From Chromera velia (taxonomy: Eukaryota; Sar; Chromeraceae): a stretch of DNA of 18,552 nt. Under the pieces are notes generated by a model, which was given only the letters and a program-made list of their open reading frames with translations, searched no databases and was not told the DNA's origin. Made by a program: the position numbers and the translations under genes. How positions within the stretch are numbered: the stretch's first letter is position 1; each line of letters starts with the position of its first letter. The DNA is taken from the NCBI GenBank assembly GCA_018398765.1, contig JAHBMJ010005909.1, positions 42,518-61,069 of the forward strand. The letters are read 5' to 3'. Positions 10,001 through 16,950 of this stretch are shown here, piece by piece.

Positions 10001-13000
10001 ATCCAAATGCTCAGCAGCCCCCCTCTTCCTCCTCACCATCAAAAGATCATCTGCAAAAGAAGAAGACACAACGGCGGCAGAATGAGAATGAGATTTCGGT
10101 CCAGATCGACTCGTCCTCTTTGCAAGCAGAGGGTGGAGAAATGTCTGTGGAAGAAGGAGAGGAAGAAAGGGAGAGGCAGTTAGGGGGAGTGCAGCACTCC
10201 TTCTGGTCCATCAAGGTGCCGAGTCCTGATGAGGCACCCGAAGAGGCCGAAGAAGGAGGAGACAAAGCAGGAGAACAGAAGGCGAAGGGAGGCATGTCTA
10301 CACAGATCGCAGAAGAGGCTGTTGTTGAAAAAACCGAAAGTCGTCTGACAGATTCCATTGACGGCGTTCGGTTTGGCGATTTGCCTCACTACCTCCAGAT
10401 GCATCCTGAAGTTGCACTGATGACAGAGAGAGCGCAAAATGCCATCAAGGCTTTGGACGACCGCATCGTCCAAAGATCCTCTCCCCCCCAGTGTTTTCTT
10501 CCGCGCTTTGTCGGTTCTCCACGCCTAGAGGGGGGCGATCAACCATCTCCCTCCCATGCGATTGGCAATGCGCCGTCTGGCCAAATGAACACTCCGCCGC
10601 CTAGAGAAGGAGGGGCAGACGAAGGAGAGAGAGAGGAGATGACCGAAGAAGATGGATACGGAGAAGAGCCAAATTCTGCTGTCTTTCGTCAGACCCTCCG
10701 AAAATTCTGCCAAAGAATCCAGGATGAAGAAAAAGAACGAGAACGACAATTACGAGGAGAAGGGGGGCGTCCTGGAACAAACGGCAGCAACAACCGCCCC
10801 CCCTCAACGAATCTCACATTGACATCCTCACAAGGTCCATTCTTCTCCCCTGCAGTATCGGGTATGCCCACTGCCCGAAACACTTTCAGAGACTCCAGAG
10901 GATTTGTCTCCACCGGGCGTCCGAGTCGTCAAACAAATCGACACCGACAAAGGACAGATCTCCTTCGTCTCTACGAACCTCTTCGAGAGGTCTATGAAGA
11001 TGTGGGGTTAAGGTTACAAGCAGAGACAGAAGAAGAGGCAGAGGCCGATGCATTCCACCTCTTTTCAGGACCCAATGGTTCCAGACGACCCAGTGAGACG
11101 CCTCCAAATGCACACTCCAGACGGCCGTCGGAGAATCCCCCCGGACCCGTCGGAGGAGGGGGCGGATTTTTCAGCCCTCGCCTTTCTAGAGACATCTCAG
11201 CCGCAGTCACGGTCACTGCCACTTCCTCCCACCCCCTGCCCCTCCCACCTAGAACAGCCGAAGTGCCCCCAATGCCTCCGGAGCCCAAGCAGAGGATGAA
11301 TCTGCAGAAACCCCCCCCGAATAATACCAAACAACAGTCCTCCCTGAATTTCAAACGTCTCGCAGCAGACCTGCACCAAACCAAAAAGAAGGAGTCTGAC
11401 GGCAGCATCTTCGAGACAAAAGACGGACACCAAAGCCCATTACAGCAGTCCCTCCAGGCACCCAGTGCGGAACCATCACTAGCAAGTCTATTCGCGATAC
11501 GCTCTGCTGCAGGCTCCCAAGCCCCCAAAAGCGGCACCACAACACCTGCACGTGAGTACTCTCTTGCCTCCCTGCCGAACAGGGACAGTGCCGGTATCAT
11601 AAAGAAGGCTGCCCCCAAAGAAGTTGAAACGGCCGCCTTAGAGCAAAACAACGACACTGCTAAGAGAGTGTCCCCAGAGTCAGTCAAGAGAAGAGTGAGA
11701 ACGATACCCCAACTCCGGTTCGACATCGATACCGCAAAGGCTTGGGGGGAGACACGAAGGCAAAAGGCCTATGAGGCGTTGTGGGGGGCAGCCGGGCGAC
11801 GTGCCTCCCAAGCCCGCACGATATCCTCAGATGACCTGGGAGAGGTTGAACCGATGGAGATAGACGATTGCGGCATGCCGATCGACAAGGCTAGGCCTCA
11901 GATGAAGGAGAGCGATGAAGACTTCTTTGAGAGAAGAGTTGCAGAGATGAAGGACAAGGAAAGGAAAGCAAAGCTGGGGGACCTTCGGATTCTCCGTAAG
12001 ATTGCAGCTGAGGGTGTGGAAGAAGAGCAGGAGACAACGAGGGCAAAGGGAAGCATACTCCCTGCCATTACGCCGCAAATGGCAGAGAAAAGGGAAAAAG
12101 TCATCAGGGAGTTACAGGCAACTGCCGATGAAGTTGCATGCGACCCGATGGCCTTCCTTGACGATCAGCCTTCGCTGAGCGTGCACACCTTCAATGCGAT
12201 CGCCTCAATGGAGGACCTCCATTCAAACTCCGTTGTCGGGGGCTTTTGTCAAGATCCATTGGCCTCCGATCCCCTCTACGGGTGGCAAAGGCCGGCCCCC
12301 CCTGCAGGAAAGGGAGGGAAGCAAGGGTCAGGGGAGGGGAGGTTTGAGGATGCAGAGACGATGCCGGATCCTGGGGAGGTCTCCACCCGACGACGCTCGA
12401 CTCATTACCATCAAGTTCCGCAAGAATGGAAGATGGACTCGATTCTGGAGAAGCACCGGAAGAGGATGGAGGAGAAGCAGAAACTGTTGGCGCCCTTCCC
12501 ACCTGTGGAGCGACCCCCTCCTGTGGTCAGAGGAAGAAAGCGCAGGTCAGTGCGAGGAGTAGCACGAGGAGAGGGAAAGAACCGATTGTGATCTGAATCT
12601 CTTCGATCTTGTCTGAACAGCTGCATGTGTAGGAAACAGAGACCAAGATGATTACTTTCAGCCCTCACGCCTTTTCGGTCGGTCCCCTCCCTTTCTTCAT
12701 CTGGAATCAGACGGACCTCAGGCAGGCACTCCCTCTCACGTCCGTCTGGCATCCATCTGGGGGGACTTCTGATCTCATAGCCAGCACATTCGCCGTCAAA
12801 GTGACAGATTTGGTTTTTGTCTCAGACATGCAACGCAGGGTTGATTGTCTTCGCTATACTTCACATTGTGGGCTTGGTGGGAAAGAGAGCGAAAGTCGGT
12901 AAACGGATTTGACCCTTTTAGGAGAGGCCGTGCAGATTTCCGAGGGAGACGAACTTCATAGAGTTTTGCAGCTGAGAAACAAACGTGCCCCACTCATCAT

Positions 13001-13293
13001 GAGGTTTAGTGGTTCAGCCTGAGCCTCACCAATAGAGTTTTATTCTGCTAGTGGATGCGTGCTTGCATTTTTCTGTTGCCTGCTCCCTCCATGTGTTCTC
13101 TGCAAACGTGGAACTCCGAAACAGATAAGATTTTTGTGTCACTGACTTTCTCTTTCTCTTTCTCTGCAGGCGGATGCGCAAGAAAGCCAAGGAGCTCATA
13201 GCGCGCCTCCATGTCTCTCTCCTGCACGAAGAGCAGAGCAGGAGGGACGAGTTCAAAGACCTTGCTGTCTCATTGTCAGGAGCAGAAACTTGA
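3359..13293 (+). CDS. Large eight-exon gene, about 2,477-residue mostly disordered protein of unknown function
   Basis: Proposed exons are 3359-3930, 4350-6046 (or 4350-5977), 6330-6611, 6922-6979, 7387-7775, 7982-8278, 8531-12545 and 13170-13293. All junction phases agree, and the coding sum of 7,434 nt is divisible by three and ends in TGA. I do not recognise the protein. Most of it is low-complexity Ser/Pro/Gly/Glu/Arg sequence, probably disordered. Islands of more ordered, helical, charged sequence lie near residues 65-190 (basic, with NWFSRDLIKLYWKRKKDRD), about 1715-1745, about 1820-1960, about 2150-2300 and the basic C-terminus (about 2400-2477). No signal peptide, membrane span or catalytic motif is visible. 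A scaffold, cytoskeletal or nuclear protein is possible, but that is only a guess from composition. ATG 3359 follows an in-frame stop and is the first start. Confidence is high for exons 5-8, moderate for the join of exon 1, and lower around exons 2-4. Confidence 0.65.
3964..4047. repeat. (CA)n microsatellite in intron 1
   Basis: An imperfect ACTC/CA tract becomes a nearly pure CA run (about 3985-4012), then CACG units. It lies between the proposed donor at 3931 and acceptor at 4349. Such a repeat would be out of place in coding DNA, which supports the intron reading. Confidence 0.9.
4350..6046 (+). CDS. Exon 2 of the large gene
   Basis: The acceptor is a long pyrimidine tract ending CTGTCTGCAG at 4349. 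The frame is then open to a stop at 6049-6051. The 3' end is uncertain. GT at 6047 (GTTAGA) and GT at 5978 (GTCGGT) both leave phase 1, which matches exon 3, so either keeps the gene in frame. The longer version adds a very basic run (KRRKQKRKQQRKKRKG). The encoded part is low-complexity, with a Glu-rich stretch encoded near 5160-5220 and an Ala-rich stretch near 4860-4900. An in-frame ATG at 4303 would add a hydrophobic N-terminus encoded by the pyrimidine tract itself. I prefer the splice reading. Confidence 0.6.
6248..6286. repeat. CACT/CACA-rich microsatellite in intron 2
   Basis: Imperfect CACACT and CACACG units sit between exon 2 and the acceptor at 6329. The same region holds a T-rich run (about 6208-6246). 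Both are typical of intronic rather than coding sequence here. Confidence 0.6.
6330..6611 (+). CDS. Exon 3 of the large gene (frame less certain)
   Basis: The acceptor CGTCTGCTTGCAG ends at 6329. Two frames are open across the exon. The one containing ATG 6341 ends CCT TCA G before GTCCGA (6612) in phase 1 and joins exon 4 in frame. The other is Arg/Ser-rich and would need phase 2, which does not fit. The chosen frame encodes a basic stretch (KKRERRIMAERE) and then a less biased segment (QAHVTVSVHKDGG). The donor GTCCGA is weak by general consensus. Confidence 0.5.
6741..6782. repeat. (CTGT)n microsatellite in intron 3
   Basis: About ten CTGT units, with one CTGC variant, lie in the intron between 6612 and 6921. 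Confidence 0.92.
6922..6979 (+). CDS. Exon 4 of the large gene (58 nt)
   Basis: The acceptor is a T-rich tract ending TCTCTACAG (6921). The exon reads GRTPLDRVDLVTHADGQILE across its junctions and stops at GTCAGT (6980). It enters in phase 1 and leaves in phase 2, which matches both neighbours. It is short, so it rests on phase and splice signals only. Confidence 0.5.
7387..7775 (+). CDS. Exon 5 of the large gene
   Basis: The acceptor TGTTGTGTTGCAG (7386) and donor GTGAGT (7776) are both strong. The frame is open throughout and leaves phase 1. It encodes a Gly/Ser-rich part followed by Arg/Glu-rich sequence. Upstream, intron 4 (6980-7386) is T- and C-rich. Confidence 0.7.
7982..8278 (+). CDS. 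Exon 6 of the large gene
   Basis: The acceptor ATTTCCTTTGCAG ends at 7981 and the donor GTCAGT starts at 8279. Phase is 1 at both ends, giving Val at the 5' junction and Gly at the 3' junction. It encodes an Arg/Ser-rich segment (SRARSRTHRDRP). Intron 5 (7776-7981) is distinctly AT-richer. Confidence 0.7.
8531..12545 (+). CDS. Exon 7 of the large gene (4 kb)
   Basis: The acceptor is TCGTTTTCTTCAG (8530) and the donor AG|GTCAGT (12546). More than 1,330 codons are open without a stop, which cannot be chance. The frame also has an ATG at 8479, but splicing from exon 6 fits better because that ATG lies in AT-rich intron-like sequence. The encoded protein is Ser/Pro/Glu/Arg-rich. More ordered stretches include LPHYLQMHPEVALMTERAQN, LRKFCQRIQDEEKERERQL, TDLLRLYEPLREVYEDVGL and DFFERRVAEMKDKERKAKL. 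A GTGAGT at 11552 is in frame and read through here, so alternative splicing there is possible. Confidence 0.85.
13170..13293 (+). CDS. Exon 8 (terminal) of the large gene
   Basis: The acceptor is a model pyrimidine tract (TCTTTCTCTTTCTCTGCAG) ending at 13169. The join is phase 2, giving Arg. It reads RMRKKAKELIARLHVSLLHE and on to a TGA at 13291-13293, replacing the 15 codons that would otherwise follow 12545. ATTAAA at 13370-13375 is a possible poly(A) signal. Confidence 0.75.
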
Positions 13294-13468
13294 GCATCGA
13301 CCTGGCTCAATAATAACTGGAATGTATGCAAAATGCATAATGATCAACAATACATGAAAATGTTGTAGTATTAAAAAGAATGTATGACTTTATTGTGCTT
13401 TCGGTTTCAAGCCTAGTTTTAAGCTAAGCGCTAGGATACGTTTAAAGTTGCAAATTTGTCAAGCCTAG

Positions 13469-13472
13469 CTAG
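13469..13472. repeat. Target-site duplication, left copy (CTAG)
   Basis: CTAG lies directly before the left LTR (13473) and again directly after the right LTR (16947-16950). It is four bases and palindromic, so taken alone it is weak; next to matching LTR ends it is good support. Confidence 0.65.
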
Positions 13473-13956
13473 TGTTACGTGGTAGTCATGACACTCAAGA
13501 GGCTAAGCTAGAAGGCGGCAGAAAGACTCTGTCCTAAACTAATTAACTTCAGAAGGTTGAGAAGGTCTACAGGTAAAGATCGTCAAGATACTTCAAGATT
13601 CTCCAGTCAATCTTATCTAATCTAATTCCATCTCACTCCAAAATAGTCGTTTTCATCCCCGCACTTAACAAAGAATCAAACGTGACATGCAAACAGACTG
13701 AATTCCGCTGAATTCATGAGACAGGACAAACTTAAGCTACAGGACAGCAGCTACAAGACAACATCTAGTATGTCTTAGAGTCAATCAATCTGCAAGGCTT
13801 TCGAACTCCAGTCATAGCGCGCGAGGACTAAGACCCCGGCACTTAAACACCTGCAGAAAGGCCCGCGTCGCATCGGCGCGTATGGAATGCTTGAGCCCGC
13901 GCTGGCGTCGCCATCCGAACCCGAGCCGTCCTGGCGCCGCCAGACAGTCCAGGACA
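13473..13956 (-). repeat. Left LTR (3' LTR of the element)
   Basis: This is 484 bp, aligned end to end with 16460-16946 with about 30 substitutions and one 3-bp gap. Plus-strand ends are TGTTAC and GGACA. No TATA box is evident on the minus strand. Confidence 0.9.
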
Positions 13957-13960
13957 CATG

Positions 13961-13972
13961 CTTCCCTCTTCG
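13961..13972 (-). other. Polypurine tract (PPT)
   Basis: On the minus strand this reads CGAAGAGGGAAG, four bases (CATG) from the start of the 3' LTR. That is the expected place for the plus-strand primer of an LTR element. Confidence 0.55.
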
Positions 13973-15339
13973 ATGAAATTCTTGCTCTCAGAGGAAGAAT
14001 CTTTTTACAGCAAACTTCTCCTCAATCTCTTCCATAGACTTCTATTTGCGTTAAAGGGACCCGAAAACTTTAAGGGAGGTGTCATCAGTCACCGCTGCCT
14101 CACCGGCGACGCCAACCCGCCAGGCCTGTCTCCGCAGAAACTGTTTTAGGGACGTCGGCTTTTGCGTGGTTGCACACGGTCAACCTTCTCCGCCTCAAGG
14201 CAGAGTCCGTCACCTGACGGCCGCAAGCTTCCCAATGCAAGGTCTTATGCCCCTCTCAGCTCTCCCACGTCTTCAAAATCTTCATGTCTGTTCTGAGAGT
14301 TTCCCTTTCTCCAGAGCATCTCCAACGGTAGCGTATATGTTCTTTTTGTACAGTTTGATCTTCTTGTTCCCATGTTCTAGACAGCCCTCTCGTTAACTCC
14401 AAGTCGATCAGCGTAAGCAGAAGGATAAGCAGTTGCTGCAAAGAAGCAGAAAAGAAAGGAAATAAAGAGTGCTGCATACTGCCGAACTTATCAGATATCA
14501 TTGTTCCTTCTTCTCATTTGATCTTACTTTTGAACTGTGATCCCCTCCCCATGCATTTTCCTCAGAGCTGGTACTCCTGGGACTCCACAGTTCACCTCCC
14601 CATACCCTGCCAAGAATTTACTCTTTGAGTGGCTTTGCCCCGTCCACTCAATCGTTCGATCATGCTCTACACTCTGTCACCGTCAACACTTTTTCTTTCT
14701 TGCTTTCTATCATGCGAAGCAACCCCATACCTAACCCAGATTTGCAACATGTCCTGTTGACACCGCTTTACTTCACGCATATCAGCGCTCAATTCAGATA
14801 AGTAATCATTAGTATAATTGTCTGCCTCACTATACTCCCCCCATCCCGTCGCTCTAGACCGCACAGGGGCATCAGATTGGCCTGTACTGCACCACATCGG
14901 ATGTGCACCCCCTATGGGACAGGCATGACTTCCAGTTTAAAAAATCAAGTATCTCCAGTTTCAAATTGTAGCTCAATCTCTCGCAATTTAGCGCACTCAG
15001 CGCTGCTCTCTCAGAGTAAACTCCTGACGACTTTATATCTTGTCCGTATGTATGATCTGTCTAGCTAACCGTGCCGTATTGCCCTAGCACCATGCATCAA
15101 CCTTTCTGTCTCTGTCTATGCTGAACAAAAGAAGATTCTGAAGCAAACAATCGACTGGCCATTTCAATTGCGATCTGGTGGTAGATGGCAGCGCTGGTGG
15201 CTCCATGTTCCTTTGAAGTAAAACAGCACCACAACACAAATCGTCTCCGTAAGTCTCCAGCATGCAGGAGTCTCGAAAAAGACTTGCAAGAACTCCAACG
15301 TGGCATATGAAGAGCCAGAGTTCACAATGTCGGCAGGGC

Positions 15340-15790
15340 AGGTGTCGGTGGTGGAGGACTCAGAGTGGTAGGTGTTGGTAGGGACAACGGTCTCGGAGAT
15401 GGTCTCAGTGCGGTAGATGAGCTAAGAAGCCATCATCATGATGGTAGAGAGTTTGTTGGCAGTGCCAACGCGGTCTCAGAGTGGACCGGTCTTCATCACA
15501 GTCTCGGTGGTGTTGGTGAGAATCATGGAGGTAGTCTTGGTCATCGGGATGGGGTAGAGACGATCTTGGTCTCAGTCGCGGCCTCAGGCGGTATAGTACT
15601 TAACAAGACGGGCTCAGTGAAATCAGTGGAGACGAAGCTGAAGACGAAGAGAAGTCTCAGTCATGGAGGTCTCATAGGTCTGGAAGGTCTCCTCAGCGGT
15701 GGTGGTCTCAGAGAAGTCCTTAGTGAAGTAGGTGGTGACAGCGGAAACGATCTCGGTAGAAAAGATGGTCACGATTAGGAGACAACGGTC
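15340..15790 (-). pseudogene. Degenerate Thr/Glu-rich repeat region, interrupted frame
   Basis: On the minus strand GAGACC and ACC units recur every 20-60 bp (plus strand: ggtctc). They encode runs such as [40 protein letters not shown] and [20 protein letters not shown], broken by stops and frame changes. A decayed Thr-rich protein or an old minisatellite are both possible. The plus strand is open for 137 codons here but has no ATG near its start, and I treat it as a shadow. Confidence 0.35.
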
Positions 15791-15797
15791 TCAGAGG

Positions 15798-15805
15798 TAT
15801 AAATA
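15798..15805 (+). promoter_or_regulatory. TATAAATA box upstream of a small spliced frame
   Basis: This is a perfect TATAAATA 68 bp before the ATG at 15866. The spacing suits a transcription start near 15828 with a leader of about 40 nt. It points opposite to the retroelement's own direction. Confidence 0.35.
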
Positions 15806-15865
15806 GGTAAAAGCCAGAGACACCGAGAGTAAGGGAAGCACCGGGTCCGTCGTTAATTGCCAGAC

Positions 15866-16126
15866 ATGGCATCAGAGCAGGACCCATCAGGACTCGTAGC
15901 TGACGCAGTCACTGGAAATGTTGGTAGGAGTGAGTCACTGTCGCAGTGACTGCCTTTTCCCTCTTCTCCGTCTCCAGATCCTTCGATGAAGAAGAGATAC
16001 GAAGAGTTCCTAGCCAGCCTTGCAGCCAGCAAAGCAAGTAGGACGCAAGCGAGGCACTCTATTCAGCTAATACGGGACGCAAGGAGTAGCAAGGAGTCTC
16101 TGACACTCCTTTTCACAGTCTCCTGA
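15866..16126 (+). CDS. Possible small spliced gene inside the retroelement, unknown product (70 aa)
   Basis: Exon 1 is 15866-15929 and exon 2 is 15978-16126, with a 48-nt intron that starts GTGAGT and ends in a pyrimidine tract plus CAG. The join is in phase and the frame closes at TGA 16124-16126. The product starts MASEQDPSGLVADAVTGNV and continues with a basic, helical part (KKRYEEFLASLAASKASRTQ). No family is recognised. It runs against the element's orientation, so it could be a captured host exon, an antisense gene, or chance. A second donor (GTAGGA, 9 nt upstream) would also be in phase. The intron is very short and contains a hairpin. Confidence 0.3.
15933..15951. repeat. Perfect hairpin, 8-bp stem
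   Basis: AGTCACTG, loop TCG, CAGTGACT. It lies inside the short intron proposed above, right after its GT. A related AGTCACTG occurs at about 15908-15915. Confidence 0.6.
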
Positions 16127-16131
16127 CTGTG
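16091..16131. repeat. Two adjacent hairpins
   Basis: AAGGAGT (16091-16097) pairs with ACTCCTT (16105-16111). CACAGTC (16114-16120) pairs with GACTGTG (16125-16131). The stems are 7 bp with 7- and 4-nt loops, two bases apart. In element orientation they lie about 320 bp past the PBS, where retroelements often carry packaging or dimerisation structures. That role is inference. Confidence 0.55.
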
Positions 16132-16230
16132 CTTGCAACGTTTTGGAAAGGAAAAAACGAGACGGAAGGAGACTGATCATCAAGTTGGCATCTGGCGTGT
16201 ATCTGACTCCTCCACAGAAGGTGTGTTTTC

Positions 16231-16327
16231 GAGTTTCGGACTCTCGAGCTGGGCGATCATCATATCATGTCACATGGTAGTCATAACACTCAAGAGGCTA
16301 AGCTAGAAGGCGGTGGAAAGACTCTGT
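16231..16327 (-). repeat. Second, partial copy of the LTR end and PBS region
   Basis: 16268-16327 matches the first 60 bp of the plus-strand LTR (TGTCACATGGTAGTCATAAC onward) with few changes. The 37 bases to its left resemble, with gaps, the PBS region beside the right LTR (GAGTT...CGGACTCT...GCTGG...CATATCA). It sits 192 bp from the intact LTR end. Confidence 0.8.
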
Positions 16328-16436
16328 TTCTATGCGAGTCATATAATTGCATATGTTCATAGTTCATCGTTCTTTCCCCCCCCTGTTCCCTCTTTCTTTT
16401 ATCCACCCCCCCCTTCTTTTTCGGTTGTGAGTTCGA

Positions 16437-16454
16437 CTCTTGCTGGCGTCACCA
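16437..16454 (-). other. Primer-binding site (tRNA 3'-end complement)
   Basis: The plus strand reads CTCTTGCTGGCGTCACCA. This has the form of the last 18 nt of a tRNA: two T-loop bases, the 3' T-stem CTTGC, acceptor TGGCGTC, discriminator A and CCA. The minus strand therefore starts TGGTGACGCC, a classic PBS, five bases from the LTR end. I cannot name the tRNA. Confidence 0.8.
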
Positions 16455-16459
16455 TATCA

Positions 16460-16946
16460 TGTCATGTGGTAGTCATGACACTCAAGAGGCTAGTAAGCTA
16501 GAAGGCGGCGGAAAGACTCTGTCCTAAACTAATTAACTCCAGAAGGTTGAGAAGGTCTACAAGTAAAGATCGTCAAGATATCTTAAGATTCTCCAGTTAA
16601 TCTTATCCAATCTAATTCCATCTCACTCCAGAACAGTCGTTTTCATCCCCGCACTTGACAGAGAATCAAACGTGACATGCAAACAGACTGAATTCCACTG
16701 AATTCATGAGACAGGACAAACTCAAGCTACAGGACAGCAGCTACAAGACAACATCTAGTATGTCCCAGAGTCAATCAATCTGCAAGGCTTTCGAACTCCA
16801 GTCACAGTGCGCGAGGACCAAGACCCCTGCACTCAAACACTTGCAGAAAGGCCCGCATCGCATCGGCACATGTGGAATGCCTGAGCCCGCGCTGGCGTCG
16901 CCATCCGAACCCGAGCCGTCCTGGCGCCGCCAGGCAGTCCAGGACA
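16460..16946 (-). repeat. Right LTR (5' LTR of the element)
   Basis: 487 bp, with plus-strand ends TGTCAT and GGACA. It carries a 3-bp insertion (gGTAa/TAG area near 16490) relative to the left copy. The last bases are followed by CTAG. Confidence 0.9.
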
Positions 16947-16950
16947 CTAG
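16947..16950. repeat. Target-site duplication, right copy (CTAG)
   Basis: Matches CTAG at 13469-13472. Extending to five bases fails (GCTAG against CTAGC), so the duplication is four bases. Confidence 0.65.

Larger units (their letters stand above)
13957..16459 (-). other. Internal region of the retroelement, no intact genes
   Basis: About 2.5 kb. In element order (right to left) it holds the PBS, a partial copy of the LTR end and PBS, two hairpins, a degenerate Thr/Glu-rich stretch (15340-15790), then about 1.3 kb of unique sequence with only short frames, and the purine tract. Two interrupted minus frames (14667-14897 and 14256-14501) might be remnants of polyprotein, but I see no catalytic motif in them. 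Confidence 0.6.
13473..16946 (-). mobile_element. Non-autonomous LTR retrotransposon, minus orientation
   Basis: Two direct repeats of 484 and 487 bp bound about 2.5 kb. On the minus strand each LTR runs TGTCC...ACA. Next to the right LTR is a tRNA-complementary primer-binding site (16454 downward), and next to the left LTR a purine tract, so the element is transcribed right to left. CTAG flanks both ends. I find no intact gag, protease, reverse transcriptase or integrase in the interior, only short interrupted frames, so it must depend on enzymes from elsewhere or is dead. With LTRs of this size and a short non-coding interior it fits the LARD/TRIM type, or a decayed full element. The LTRs are about 94% identical by hand count, so the insertion is not recent. 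Confidence 0.85.

Noticed and set aside
10992-11726. Long minus-strand open frame (244 codons) inside exon 7
   Set aside because: It is the antisense shadow of a GC-rich, low-complexity exon, with no motif or independent splice or promoter signal.
15365-15778. Plus-strand 137-codon Gly/Val-rich frame inside the retroelement
   Set aside because: It begins at GTG, has no ATG, and is the complement of the Thr/Glu-rich repeat; probably a compositional effect.
16427-16454. A tRNA gene
   Set aside because: Only the T-arm and 3' acceptor strand with CCA are present, with no D-arm, anticodon arm or 5' acceptor upstream. It is a primer-binding site.
13473-16946. The retroelement read in plus orientation
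   Set aside because: There is no TGG primer site after the left LTR and no purine tract before the right LTR on the plus strand; both are correct only for the minus strand.
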